This document shows, piece by piece, positions 53,641 to 64,000 of a stretch of 64,000 bases of DNA. The position numbers and the translations under genes were made by a program. Numbering within the stretch: position 1 is the first letter of the stretch; every line of letters starts with the position of its first letter. The notes under the pieces were generated by a model. The model was given only the letters and a program-made list of their open reading frames with translations, was not told the DNA's origin and did no database searches. This DNA comes from Symbiodinium sp. CCMP2592 (taxonomy: Eukaryota > Sar > Dinophyceae > Suessiales > Symbiodiniaceae): assembly GCA_905221615.1 (NCBI GenBank), contig CAJNDT010000002.1, positions 2,158,923-2,222,922 on the forward strand. The letters run 5' to 3'.

Positions 53641-54510
53641 TAATACACGCACACATATGCATGCATGCGTGGATGGCTGCTTCTCAACAGCATTGCCGCG
53701 TAATTAAACGCAGTGTCACCAACTGCACGGGTTCAGGGCCGAGAGAAGTTCAGGGCGCCGGGCTGCAGGGGGTGTACGGACTCTAGACACCGCGTAGATT
53801 TTCGCGTCTGAGGAAGGGGTGCTCAATGGGCTTACACGGCGAATTAACAGGGCCCGAAGCGTGTGCACGAAGGAAATCGCACACGTGCACGATTGTGTAT
53901 TGCAGCTCCTCAAGCCTGGATCCTACGCATTGGGATCTCATTCCCGGAAATGCTTTCCATCTCTAGCTAGCACCTGAGACCTCCCCAGCATCGGGACCCT
54001 GGTATAGACCTTGAAGAAGGGGATCATTATCGTAAAGCATTCCACGTGTTGAAAAAGGGTTTTGCTTTCTTTTACGAAGCCTATCATCGGGAAAGCGCCG
54101 TGGCCCAAGGCATGCGGCCACCTGACATTCTGCAAAGCTTGCAGGAGGCGGGACGCCTGCAATGCATGAAGGGCTCGCCGGAAGCCCCTGGCCCCCGAGG
54201 TTCAAGGTTTGAGTTTTGAGTCTGGGCCTCCAGAGTTTTAAGTTGCAAAGTTGCATGGGCCTTGAGGCGAAATGTTGGTAGCAATCACAAACCCATGTCG
54301 GATTTGGATTCCTTTCGTTTGACAGATCCCGGACACTGGTCCAGCTGCCTCTGAATCATTGGCGTCTGAACCCGAAGCCCCAAACCCATTCCTTGGGATT
54401 GCGCAATCTATTTTCAGTATAAAGCGCCCTAAAACCCTAGTCCAAACATGTAGGCAGTTCTGCTAGATCTGAAATTTGAACCCTATAAGGCCTAGGTTAG
54501 ATCTGTCAAG

Positions 54511-54575
54511 GCGCGCGGTTCATCAAGCCCTGGCGCCTTGGCACGCTGTGGGCCATCTTCCAGAAAGCCCTCTAA
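54511..54575 (+). CDS. Exon-like island
   Basis: Acceptor TGTCAAG; frame ARFIKPWRLGTLWAIFQKAL then TAA, which sits in a family B-like foldback fragment (AAAATTAGAATAAGG). The exon may really end just before it. Confidence 0.35.
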
Positions 54576-54965
54576 AATTAGAATAAGGTTTTGGGGTGCA
54601 ACAAGCTGCAGGTACGTCAAGGCTTTTTAGCAAGGAATAAATGGCATTGATATTATGTTGGCCTCTCTCGAAATACAGAGGTTTAAAGTTAGTAATGATG
54701 CGACCTTTGAGTTCCTATGGCCCTAAGACTAAGAACCTTATGGCAGGTGTTGAGGCCCCAGCATTGGGTGAGTTTAGAGATTCGCTGTGCAGCCCGTCCT
54801 CACACAAAGAGATGGGGCAGGTAGCATGCGCTTTCGCGCTCATAGGGCACCCTAAACCCTGAACCCGGTTTAGGGTTTAGGGTTTAGTGGGTGATTCAAG
54901 CCTGGCAAGCAGCGAAGGCAGGAGAGAGGATGCCCGGACAACTTGACAAGCTTCAAATCCCACCT

Positions 54966-55072
54966 AATGTAGGGGCCTAAATAAGTGCCAATACTTGGGG
55001 GTTCCGTATTATCAGTATAGCATAATGGGCCCCGAAAGCCCATTCTAACTCTTAAGGCCCCTGTATTAGATC
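54966..55072. mobile_element. Foldback family B
   Basis: Ends CTAATGTAGGGGCCTAAAT and TTAAGGCCCCTGTATTAG form a clear inverted pair around a GGGCCCCGAAAGCCCATTC core. Confidence 0.82.
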
Positions 55073-55382
55073 ATGCATGATGTCTCCTGGGTTCCAAGGA
55101 TAGCTTTTCTGGGACCTCTCCCTTGTTGCAGTCATGCTGTATCTTTCGGAATCCTAGGGTGAAGTGGTCCAGGCGTTAGCGCATGCATCTCGAGGAGGGG
55201 AAGATAATAAGATGTCTGCTATGTTCTGTGGTTTCGTGCTGGTTTAGGGGTTGCACTCGTTGGGCGCCTTACTACGCCAAGCTCTTTATTGCCAGAGTTT
55301 TTGCCTCTTAGTAAGTATGGCTACCCTTCTGTAAGCTCGAAGAACTCGAGCACTCGGAATCCGTAGAGCCAATTCCTCAAGC

Positions 55383-55694
55383 GTGATTCATGAAATTGCC
55401 AATTGGCCATTGACACCTGACATGTATATACCCAAACCGGAGAGAATAGCCTATGTGGGGCCCAAAACGACTTTGAGCTTTCTGGCCAGCTTGCAGCACT
55501 TCCCGAATCCGGTGGCATCAATACTGAACTTTAACTGGTTCTGCGCCTCCCGCACGGGAGAAGGCGCACATGTACTTAAGCTTGCTAAATCCAAAACCTC
55601 TCAAGTTGATATGTGTAAAGTTTGCCAAGCTTCTACAGAAGTTACCGGTCAAGTCTACAAAGTAGTTCTAGGAAGCGTCGAAGAAGCTCCCTAG
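55383..55694 (+). CDS. Open frame of 104 codons, unidentified
   Basis: Open from ATTCATGAAATTGCC to TAG, with even codon use rather than GC bias. Contains IAYVGPKTTLSFLASLQHFP and VDMCKVCQASTEVTGQVYKV. Could be a decayed or foreign sequence. No family recognised. Confidence 0.25.
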   Translation: MIHEIANWPLTPDMYIPKPERIAYVGPKTTLSFLASLQHFPNPVASILNFNWFCASRTGEGAHVLKLAKSKTSQVDMCKVCQASTEVTGQVYKVVLGSVEEAP

Positions 55695-55721
55695 AGACTC
55701 CACGGCTCCGAACCGCCAAAG

Positions 55722-55796
55722 GAGGCCAAAGAATGCGCAAAGAGCGTCAAGAAGCGCAAGGAGACTTGGGGGAGAGGGGTCAGCCCTGGGAAATAA
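55722..55796 (+). CDS. Possible terminal exon (basic)
   Basis: Acceptor CCAAAG; EAKECAKSVKKRKETWGRGV SPGK then TAA. Lys-rich helix with GC-biased codons. Overlapping frames are also open. Confidence 0.32.
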   Translation, partial: EAKECAKSVKKRKETWGRGVSPGK

Positions 55797-56340
55797 ATGG
55801 GGGGCATTTTAGGGCCACTGACTCCAAAAGCAACGTGCCCCAAAGTTATATCGATTAGTCTCAGGGCTGGCACTTGTGCTTTACGGCTGAGTTCAAAGTT
55901 CAGCTTACAGAATCTTACGTGGTGCTCGAGGGATAAGGGCTAAGCACTCGACTGAAAGATTCTCAGGACTTAAGCAGCAGAGAGCTGGAGCGCACTGTCG
56001 CTGCTCTGCCTGCAATGAAGAGAGCGGGCGAGATAAGAGATGCAACGGCAGGGTCGTCATCTTTGGTAGTGGTAGTGGAATTGGCGCGCTTGTCGTAGTC
56101 AGCATCGTCGTCGTGGAAGTCGTAGTCGTGGTAGTGGTCGTAGTTGTACTTCGTAGTTGTCTGATTCTGCTAGTAATAGTAGTGACAGTAGTAGTCGTGG
56201 TCGTCGTATTGATCGTCGTCGTAGCAGTCGTAATCATTGTCGTTATCGTCGTCGGCACAACTTGCAGCTGAAGCAGGCGCGAGAGTAGGAGTTGGAGCCG
56301 TCGTCGTCGTAGTGGGGTAGTAGCAGCAACAACAGCAGCA

Positions 56341-56612
<272 letters not shown>

Positions 56613-57235
56613 GTAAATACGAGCACAACACCACCAGTTATGCCGATGATCACTACGAGTATTGGATGTACGTAGTAGTACAGGGGCAGCAGCAGGGAGC
56701 AAGCATCCACTGTCGCGGTCGTCATTAGAAGCGTGTCCTCGTCGTCATGTGGTAGGCGGGATATGTGCTGGCAGATGCCTGGGAGTTGATAGCACGTAGT
56801 ATGGACATGACCGAGATTCTGATTCCCGTACAGGTTTCGTGGAAGGTCTTGAGGCCTTTAGAGCGTAGGGATTATCGAGGGCCTGCGTGAATCGTCCCAG
56901 ACTCCGTGCACTGGACTCTGACTCTGATGTGCAGGGTTGCGTAGTGGAATGGAGATGCTAAAGCGGAAGATCGAGGCAAGACACCAGCACAGATGCCGAG
57001 TAGCCTTCTGCTGCAACGGGGATTGAGGGTTTGAGGGTCTGTTGGGCTTCGGGAGTTTAGTATGCTTTTGTAGGTTTCTGCTTTGTCCCAAATGCAACCA
57101 AACCCAAGGCACTGATGCCAAACCCCGAAGGCCCTCCAACACCGAAGCCAAGTACCACTGAAGCATAGAACCTTAATTCCCGAAAGACGTTCCAAACCTC
57201 CAAACCTCTAAACCTAAAGCCCCCCAGAGTCACCC

Positions 57236-57278
57236 TGCAATGCGGGCTTTGTCCTTGCTAGGTAGGAAGGAAAAAAAG
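57236..57278 (+). repeat. Third copy of the TTGTCCTTGCTAGGT repeat
   Basis: CCTGCAATGCGGGCTTTGTC followed by CTTGCTAGGTAGGAAGG and a run of A matches 22692-22736 closely, so this is a dispersed repeat rather than a feature unique to the viral insert. Confidence 0.65.
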
Positions 57279-57481
57279 CCACCGCGAGACTTCGCACACC
57301 CTTAACCCCTGTAAGTAAGCTTAAGCCCTAAAAAAAGCCAGTCAGTGAGGTGCCCACAAAAACGTTTAAATCCCAAAAAGCACTCGGTCAGTGAGGTGCC
57401 TTGCCCCATTTGCCGGGCGGAAGGTGTTCTCGTGCCTCTTTCGAAGTTTGCTGGCAAGGCTCAGGGGTTTAGGGCTTATAC

Positions 57482-57585
57482 TAGGGGCCTGAACAATTAG
57501 AAGAGGGTTTCGGGTTATATCATACTAACATTGCAATAAGGAGCCCCAAAACACCCGACTCTATTTATTAAGGCCCCTACATGAG
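57482..57585. mobile_element. Foldback family B (reverse orientation)
   Basis: Ends CTAGGGGCCTGAACAATTAG and TTATTAAGGCCCCTACAT, with an AATAAGGAGCCCCAAAACA core. Confidence 0.78.
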
Positions 57586-57647
57586 GGCGGTTTTAGATTC
57601 TGTGAGCCCCTCCACCTCGGCTTGGGGGAGTCGTGTTTGGTTTTCAG

Positions 57648-57738
57648 CTGCGGCATTCGCAGCACCTGATCCTCAACTTGCGCTGGAAGCTTCAGTCTCC
57701 TCGTAAGCCCCGGCATGAGCCCCAAGGGCACCAGACTC
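57648..57738 (+). CDS. Exon-like island abutting a foldback
   Basis: Acceptor TTTTCAG; frame LRHSQHLILNLRWKLQSPRK PRHEPQGHQT, basic. The family A copy with TCAT duplication begins at 57743. Skipping the element and one TCAT would continue the frame as LIVPDRNPN, so the insertion may interrupt an exon. Confidence 0.33.
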
Positions 57739-57742
57739 TCAT

Positions 57743-57843
57743 GGCAAATTCCGAAACACAGGGGTGCCTTATTTGGGGTCCCTATAATAAGGATCCTACT
57801 ATCTGGGGTGCTATATTAGGGTCCCCCATTTTCGGAAACTCCC
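57743..57843. mobile_element. Foldback family A with TCAT duplication
   Basis: The left end is degraded (GGCAAATTCCGAAA); the right end is TTTTCGGAAACTCCC. Flanked by TCAT at 57739-57742 and 57844-57847. Confidence 0.85.
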
Positions 57844-58021
57844 TCATCGTCCCGGATCGCAACCCTAACACCCTCAAGCCTTCAAGCTCTCAGCCTTGAA
57901 AGCCTTCAACCCGATGCGTTACAGCTTTCATGCCAGACCTCGGAGTTAGAAGCCGTGGTATAGAGGGTATTCCCCACTAGGTCCATACATCACAGCTAGG
58001 ATAAACCCATTCAATTGTTAG

Positions 58022-58284
58022 TGGCTGCCACTTTTGCAGGGCAGGGCAGGGCAGGGCAGGGCAGGGCAGGGCAGGGCAGGGCAGGGCAGGGCAGGGCAGG
58101 GCAGGGCAGGGCAGGGCAGGGCCGGAAGGCAAAAACGAAGTAGTGGCTGCCACTAACTGCTCCATTTTGGTTTTGGGCAGGGTGAGAGGCAAAAACGAGT
58201 TAGTGGCTGCCACTGATTCGATTTTGGTTTTGGGCAGCGGCGCAGGGCAGGGCAGGGCAGGGCAGGGCAGGGCAGGGCAGATAT
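58022..58284. repeat. GGGCA minisatellite with TAGTGGCTGCCACT linkers
   Basis: Two GGGCA pentamer runs (about 17 and 8 copies) are separated by two roughly 60-base units that each contain AGTGGCTGCCACT, GGCAAAAACGA and TTTTGGTTTTGGGCAG. Confidence 0.93.
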
Positions 58285-58445
58285 CCTATGTTGCAGCTTC
58301 TACCTGCAAGCTTGCGTGCCACTTAACGCCGTGGTCTCGTCCGCCTAAGCTGAAACCTCACCAGCCCTCGGGAGGTTTTCGGGCTGCCGGAGAAGATCTC
58401 AGGCGTGGGTTTAGGGTTTAGAGTTCGAGCATAGCTTTTCTTCAT

Positions 58446-58535
58446 CTAATGTAGGGACCTTAAGACTTAGAGTAGGGTTTTTTGGGGTTCCTTACTACAG
58501 TTATAGTAATAGTATGCTTCTTGCCTTTCATCTAT
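58446..58535. mobile_element. Foldback family B, right end lost
   Basis: Starts CTAATGTAGGGACCTTAAG and carries the TTTTTTGGGGTTCCTTACTA core; no matching right end. Confidence 0.55.
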
Positions 58536-59542
58536 AGGGTTTAGGGTTTTGGTCTTCAGTTCTCGTCGCTCGATCAGGGGAGGCCTCAGAGTTTCATCAA
58601 CAGCCAACTCTCAGCTAGAAGAGCGAAAGGGGTTCGGGGACTTCGCGCTAGGCGCAAAAGGCTGAGAGCTTCCAGGGTTTTGGGTCGAGTGATGAATGTG
58701 GGGGCACTGAAGTTCACCCGTCCAGACATACCCGCATGTTCCAGCGACGCAGTAGCACATGAAATGTGCCCTAAACCCTGAAGCCCCCCAACCGCCACAA
58801 ATGAAGCCCTAAACGCAGCGCCGCCCTAAATCAATCCTAAACGCTCCTCCCTGAACCGATACATTTTCAGACCTCCCACCTATCTCTTTGGGTTTGGGGG
58901 TGTGGCCGTCGCGGGTATAGCTATACAGGATGTACGGCAGGGCGCAGACAAACTAGGCAGGGGCTTGAGGCTTCGGGCTGCAGTAAGGTTGGAGTCTTGG
59001 ATTCCAGAGGGCTTCAGCAAAATCTCCACGGTCGATCAGTCTCCACCGCAAACCCGAACCCTGTAGAACCCTCCAAGAATCTAAAGAGGCCCCTGTAGAA
59101 TCGGTAGGAAACCTTCTTCAAGCCCTCATGACTTCGCCAGGCGAGCCCAAGTCAGAAGCTAGCCAAGTGACTCCGGAGCAAGAGAGTACGGAGGATCCGA
59201 AATCCTGACGGAGCCTAGGCTTTAATCCGCAGAACATGGTACGCAGGGATAAAAAATCAAGTCAGGGGAGCCCTGAACCATAGCGCCTGAGAAGAGAGCC
59301 CTGCGTGCTGAGTCGCTGATGTCATTTGGGTGGAGGTTGGCTGGGCGTTAGGAGTTTCCTTTAGCGGTAGACTGGAATTCTCGCTCTGAGAGCATAGAGC
59401 GAAGACCTTCCCGTGCGTTCAACTGGGAAGAAGAATGTAGTGATCATGGCAGTGATGACTGTAGAATCTTCGGAGTAGCACGCAGCCGGCAAGAGTAGCG
59501 TTTCGATTTATTTCCATGAACAGTTTTTGAGAGCCTCCGTAC

Positions 59543-59643
59543 CTCTGGCAAGTGCCTCGGCCACGCAGAAAAGCTCTTGGCATAGTGGCATTTGCCGAAC
59601 AAGCGCTCGACGCTGCTGGTTGTAAGTTGGCTCGCAGTCTCGT
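59543..59643 (-). CDS. Exon-like island, minus strand
   Basis: Read on the minus strand: acceptor GATTGAG, frame RDCEPTYNQQRRALVRQMPL CQELFCVAEALARG, then a canonical donor GTACGG. Helical with well-spaced hydrophobics. Unidentified; it may belong to the minus-strand gene at 61.8-62.8 kb. Confidence 0.38.
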
Positions 59644-59734
59644 CTCAATCGCGGATGCACCCTCGAAGCCCCAAAATCTGTGAATCCTAGGTCCCGAAGC
59701 ACGCATCCCTGCATACTACGGTCGAGGCTTTTGA

Positions 59735-60362
59735 TAAGAAATCGTCCTTCGGAAGCGAGGGTCAGGACATTTCTTAATCTGGCAGTTCGGAATAAGAAAT
59801 TCGGGATCAGTCCAGACTCTGAAAAAGACTCTCTTAAAGGTGGGTTTGTATTGGGTGGTTTGGTCCCCTCAATGTGGCGGACCCAGAATACCGTCCCAGA
59901 GAGGCCCTGAAAAGCCCGAAATCCTAGAACATTGTCCTAGGCACGTTTCCGCTGGAACCCTTGAAAGCTGCCCGAAATCCTAAAAAGGTGGGATGAGCCT
60001 TTCAAAAGCCCTGGCAATTGCCCCAAAGCTGCCCCAAAACCGTCCCAGACAGGCCCTGAAAAGCCCGAAATCCTTGCGACTGCCACAAAGCCTAAACCCT
60101 GCACCGCTCCCAAAGCAGTCCTGTTTAATACCCGAATCCTTCAAAAAATTTCTTAATCCACAATCCAGAGTCTCGATTTCTAAATTTGTTCCCGCTTCAG
60201 ACTCTCATTTCTTAATTGATAAAATTTCTTATCACAGTACTTCACCGTAGCCGTGGCCGCGCCTCATTGCTCAGTCTTCCTTGGTGAAATACCGCCGTCG
60301 AAAAAGAGGCTGGGCCGATAGAAAGGGTCCCAAAAGGTGGGATGAAGGTAGGTGGGATTCAG
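59735..60362. repeat. Composite foldback with internal duplication
   Basis: GATAAGAAAT near 59732 faces its complement ATTTCTTATC near 60226. CCGTCCCAGA.AGGCCCTGAA occurs at 59891 and 60043. AAAGGTGGGATGA occurs at 59983 and 60333, and inverted near 60870. Confidence 0.5.
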
Positions 60363-61770
60363 GATCACCTCTTTCAAGCCTCCTGCTCTGAACTTCCTTA
60401 GCTGGTGCTGGCATGTCTGGTGCCCCACCTTGACAGCCTTTGCAATCCTATCACTTGGCTGACCGTTGTGTGAGACCTCGCCTGGCTTGTCCGAGTGTGG
60501 GTCTCAAACCCCGCAGCCCTAAACCCAAAGCCCTAAAACCGAACGACGGAAGGGCGCGGTGGTTTCAGGATCCCTTATGAATCCCTTAAAGAACCCTTTG
60601 AGGTACCCCTCAACCCCAGATACTATACCACTAAGAGGCTTCAAAAAAAAAAGAGATCCTACACCCCTAAGCCCAACCATCCTGAACCCAAACCCCGAAC
60701 CCTAAATCCCGCTGAATCCCGAACCCGAAACCCTGAAATCCCTGTATTGGGCCACAGGCTCCTCCAGAGTTGGAATTTCGGACGCATCTGCAGACGGAAA
60801 AGGGCCCATAAAAAAAAAAAAAAAAAACTGAAATCCCTGAAGCGCCAAAACCGAAGCCCCAGCTTCATCCCACCTCATCCCACCTTTGAGCCCTTGCAGA
60901 GCTTCGCTCCCTAGTCGACTGCCGGAGCTTCCCAGCAGAGCTGAAGACTCTGGATTTCGGATTCAATTTCATGTCGGGTTCCTCTACAGGTCCTGGGTAG
61001 GGTTTAGGGGCTTGGGGTTCGTATCCACATCTGTTTTCAGGGTTCCTTCGAGGCTTCTATACGGGTTAGCAATGTGGGGTTTAGGGTTTACAGGCGTTTC
61101 GGGATGGGGTTTGGGGTTTATGAGGGTTTATGGTGTGGTTAGGGTTCATAGGGGGTCATTCTTTCTCACATTGGTTAATCCTGGCTGTCAGGGTCTAGCG
61201 ATGTTGAGGGAGGTGGGTTTGTGCAGCAGCAATCTACAATACCCCTGCGCATTGTGCAGACTGTGCGGCTTGTCCGTTCCCATCAATTGCCGAGCGACAG
61301 AATGCAGAGGCTCTCGTGCGTGCTGCAAAAAGTCAGGGTCTGCAGGGAGGTCGAGCGAAAAGGGTTTTCTGAACCAATCTGCGCGGCTCAAAACTTTAAG
61401 CCCCTCGCCCGAAAATCGCGATCATTGAGACGAAGGTTTTGGAATCTGTTATTCACTGGTAACTCCGATCTGGTTTTACTATAAATGTCCGGAAAGGTTT
61501 GAACGGCACAAGCACTAACCCTTGCCGAAAAGCAATGTTACATCCGTGTAGAGAGTCTTGCTGCTATTTCTGAGGTGTTTTACAAACCTGTTGGCTAGCT
61601 GGCCTTCCGAATGTTCTACCAGGTGTATTCAACCTGGCTCCTGCAATTTAGTGCCGAAGTGTCGTTTGTTTTTGAGCCTCTTTGCTTTGCACGTTTACAC
61701 ATCCAGCAGCACAAAAACTCGTCTACCTAAACCCTAAGCCCTAAACCCTACACCCTCTGAACCTTGTGTG

Positions 61771-61927
61771 CAGGGTTTTGAATGTATTGTTTTCCACATC
61801 TAGTCGGTACTCAACCGGCCGCATTCTTGGGTTTTGAGTTGCCCAGACCGCCTCGTGCCCAAACCCTTCGAGGCTACGGTCGCAAAGAGCATGCAGAGCG
61901 GTAGAAAACAGAAACCCCCGTGAGCTC
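61771..61927 (-). CDS. Exon 3 of minus-strand candidate gene
   Basis: Acceptor GTTGAG then G; frame SSRGFLFSTALHALCDRSLE GFGHEAVWATQNP continuing to about 61771. Its one-base phase completes the AA left by the exon at 62245-62360. Confidence 0.38.
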
Positions 61928-62244
61928 CTCAACCCTAAACCCTAAACCCTAAACCCTAAACCTTTCTTTAAAGGCAGCAAAAGAGAGCAGGAGAACCCTG
62001 CCTCCCCACCCGAACTCCGAAGCTTCCCGAAGTACCCCGAAAAAGTCTGCGCGCGCGAGGCCTCTGCAGTCGCATCCTTGCCAAATCTCGGAGTGGGGCA
62101 GGCCAGTTTGGTGTTCCTTCGTATTAGATCAGTCGAAGTGTTCTTTCTTGGTGGGGCGGTGGCCGTGGGCCTCTGAATTTCTTGTGAAAGCCCTAGACCC
62201 CTAAACCTCGAAACCCTAAAGCCGCCGCATGAGGCAGTACTTAC

Positions 62245-62360
62245 TTGAAATCGCAGGTCTCGTTCGGGCTTGGAGCAGTCATAGCTTTCGTGTCGGCCTT
62301 CTTCAGCCGGCTTTGGTACTGGCTTCTCGCATGTCTAGCGGCTTGGAGGTGCAGTTTGCC
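62245..62360 (-). CDS. Exon 2 of minus-strand candidate gene
   Basis: Acceptor CTTCAG; frame GKLHLQAARHARSQYQSRLK KADTKAMTAPSPNETCDF, then the consensus donor GTAAGT. Basic, Ala-rich helix followed by a Ser/Pro segment. Good splice edges on the minus strand make this one of the firmer islands. Function unknown. Confidence 0.5.
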
Positions 62361-62445
62361 CTGAAGCCCTAAACCCTGAACCCTAACCCGAGCCCACGAA
62401 ATCCTGGATCCCGACACTGCAGATGTCGGCTTTGCTTTATTCTTA

Positions 62446-62541
62446 GTAGCTGAGTAACCTTTTACCTCTTGGGCCTTTTGGGGTTCATATAAGCCTACCA
62501 CGAATTGAAAAGATTAGCCTTTTCTGGGCTAGGGTACTCAG
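62446..62541. mobile_element. Foldback family G variant
   Basis: GCTGAGTAACCTTTTACC left, TCATATAAGCCTACCA core and GGGTACTCAGCCCC right. Confidence 0.6.
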
Positions 62542-62767
62542 CCCCCAAGTGTAGATTTACAGATTTACGATTCTCCCTGGGCCTGGGGCTGGAGACCCTG
62601 GAAGAGCCCCACCAGTCCAAGGGATCCCCATACCCTTAGCAAAAACCAAAAGCCCAAACCCTAAAGTAAGCCAACCCCAAACCCTAAACCCTGTACCCCA
62701 ACACCCTAGCAAAAACATAAAACATCTTAAAACCCAAACCCTAAACGAATTACAAAGCAAACCGAAC

Positions 62768-62803
62768 CCCAGGCACTTTGCGAGACGGCTTGGTGCTCGG
62801 CAC
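62768..62803 (-). CDS. Exon 1 (earliest seen) of minus-strand candidate gene
   Basis: Acceptor AAGAAG; frame VPSTKPSRKVPG; GT donor (GGG|GTTCGG); phase 0 into 62360. Short and basic. Earlier exons would lie above 62.9 kb. Confidence 0.3.
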
Positions 62804-62819
62804 CTTCTTTGTAATATAT

Positions 62820-62931
62820 GGGCGTTTCCGAGAATTGCGGGTGCCTTGTTTTGGGGCATTCTGGGGTCCTTATACTAAGAATCCTACTATTTAGGGAGCT
62901 ATATTCGGGTCCCCTATTTTCGGAAACTCCC
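62820..62931. mobile_element. Foldback family A with ATAT duplication
   Basis: Ends GGGCGTTTCCGAGAATT and TTTTCGGAAACTCCC. Flanked by ATAT at 62816-62819 and 62932-62935. Confidence 0.87.
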
Positions 62932-63070
62932 ATATGGGCGTCAATCGTCAGACTAAGGGTTTGGGGATTTGTGGGTGGATCAGAGAAGAGTTGTAACAAG
63001 GAGGCGTAAACCATTCAAGGCATTCAAGTGGTAAGCTTAGGGGTGAGTCGCCGAGAGCTTGGCCAAAAGA

Positions 63071-63260
63071 GATGTTTTCAAAATCAGATACCGGTCAAGA
63101 ATCAAAGAGATCCGTTTCTGGGCGCAGGCGCAGAGGTGTCAGGGACAGACCTCGCACTGACAGCTTACTTGTCAATATGTCTTCTTTGAGCTCAAACCAC
63201 CTTGCAACTGCGATCTTCAGGCAAGCTCGAGACCGAAAGCTGCTAAAGTTACCGGCCTAA
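63071..63260 (+). CDS. Open frame, basic/Ser-rich
   Basis: The ATG at 63072 opens 62 codons including SKRSVSGRRRRGVRDRPRTD and NHLATAIFRQARDRKLLKLP before TAA in a CCCTAAA context. Protein-like, but it lies opposite the nearby minus-strand exons. Unidentified. Confidence 0.28.
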
Positions 63261-63410
63261 ACCCTACTAAACCCTAAACCCTAGACCCTAAACCCTAAAC
63301 CTACAGCCGTGAGCCACGGGGGGGCCCTTCGCCGGCTAAGGACCTCAGGATCCCACACAAGCTGAGCTCAAACATGCAGAGCTTTATCTGCTTCTACTGT
63401 AGCTCTTACC

Positions 63411-63513
63411 TATAGTCTCCATTGTAGTTCTTTTTTGGGGTTACTTTATAGGATCCTAATCCTACGTATATTTCGTTAAACCAAAAAAGGCAACTACAGT
63501 GGAGACTTTAGGT
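63411..63513. mobile_element. Foldback element, single copy
   Basis: TATAGTCTCCATTGTAGTTC left and CAACTACAGTGGAGACTTTA right, inverted over about 17 bases. Confidence 0.75.
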
Positions 63514-63711
63514 CGGGTTGAGGACTTAGGGTTCCGGTCTTAGGATTTAGGGTTCATGCAGACGTTCTGGGTTCTTTGGGGGTTTGCGGGCATCTGGTGA
63601 CCCGAGCCTGGGCCAAGGTCGGGGTACTTTGCGGCGATGACACTCGCGGGGTGCTCTTCGAGCAGGAATGGGTGCCCTGATAGCAGGATTGGAGAAAGAG
63701 ACCGGTATAAA

Positions 63712-63816
63712 GGGAACTCCAGAAAGGTGGAATATGGATTAATGGTAGGGCCCCCTACAAATTAGCGTAAAAGGGTTACGATAATGATATTCCAACTTTC
63801 TGGCTTCTACTGTAGT
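63712..63816. mobile_element. Foldback family E, diverged
   Basis: The right end ATTCCAACTTTCTGGCTTCT followed by ACTGTAG matches the family; the left end (CCAGAAAGGTGGAATATGG) is only loosely inverted. Confidence 0.55.
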
Positions 63817-64000
63817 CTGTGTGCTGTGGTGAGGTAGGCTCGGCGCCGAGACACGGGAGAGCTGGATACACGGCAGCGTAGACCGGCAGAATCTCCAAAC
63901 CGTTCACAGGAAGACTTGTTTGAACCCAATCCGGGTCAAGGGTGGCACGAAATGGCAGGAACTAGAACAACTATTCTCACAGTCATCGGCATGCTAGTCC

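Noticed and set aside
53178..53707. Ile/Tyr-rich frames on both strands
   Set aside because: Produced by the AT dinucleotide microsatellite.
55140..55200. Possible tRNA
   Set aside because: GTGGTCCAGGCGTTAGCGCATG suggests an A-box-like start, but no B-box or cloverleaf closes downstream.

Overview
The window looks like nuclear DNA of a eukaryotic microbe, most probably an alveolate alga or dinoflagellate-lineage protist. Four things point there. Degenerate copies of the plant/alveolate-type telomere unit CCCTAAA/TTTAGGG are scattered through almost all non-coding sequence. The one clearly identifiable housekeeping gene has five short introns whose inferred donors are GT, GC and GA, with AG followed by G at the acceptor, a pattern known from dinoflagellates. 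Bacterial-style operons are absent. Short foldback (MITE-like) elements are very dense. The taxonomic call is inference; a chromerid cannot be excluded.

Two loci are solid. At 5237-6986 (+) six exons join in frame into a complete 278-residue proteasome beta-2 (PSMB7/PUP1 type) subunit. At about 18533-21274 (+) an uninterrupted frame of about 900 codons is a fragment of the L polymerase of a non-segmented negative-strand RNA virus. It covers the stretch after the polymerase active-site motif through the capping (PRNTase) and connector regions, and is fused to telomere-like host sequence. It is an endogenous viral element.

The rest is mostly exon islands of 40-150 bases inside repeat-filled introns. 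Several islands can be joined in frame. They give an unidentified acidic protein (36829-38006, +), a TPR-like protein (41948-42473, +, possibly starting near 39475), an unidentified basic protein on the minus strand (62803-61771), and a set of fragments between 43 and 50 kb. These joins rest on reading frame and splice-like edges only and should be treated as candidates.

Layout: 0-5 kb repeats, two exon islands and a triplet-repeat tract; 5.2-7 kb proteasome gene; 7-18 kb foldbacks, telomere-like arrays and weak exon islands; 18.4-22.8 kb viral insert between a bipartite direct repeat; 22.8-23.5 kb a 72-base tandem array inside a foldback; 24-34 kb mostly foldbacks and telomere-like DNA; 34-50 kb exon islands of several host genes; 50-54 kb a long telomere-like array, exon islands and an AT microsatellite; 54-64 kb exon islands on both strands, a TAG/TAGTCG tract and a GGGCA minisatellite. 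At least eleven foldback families are present, several with conserved 4-base target duplications. Introns repeatedly show a short direct repeat spanning donor and acceptor, which suggests they arose by insertion with target duplication (introner-like). No tRNA, rRNA or CRISPR array was seen.
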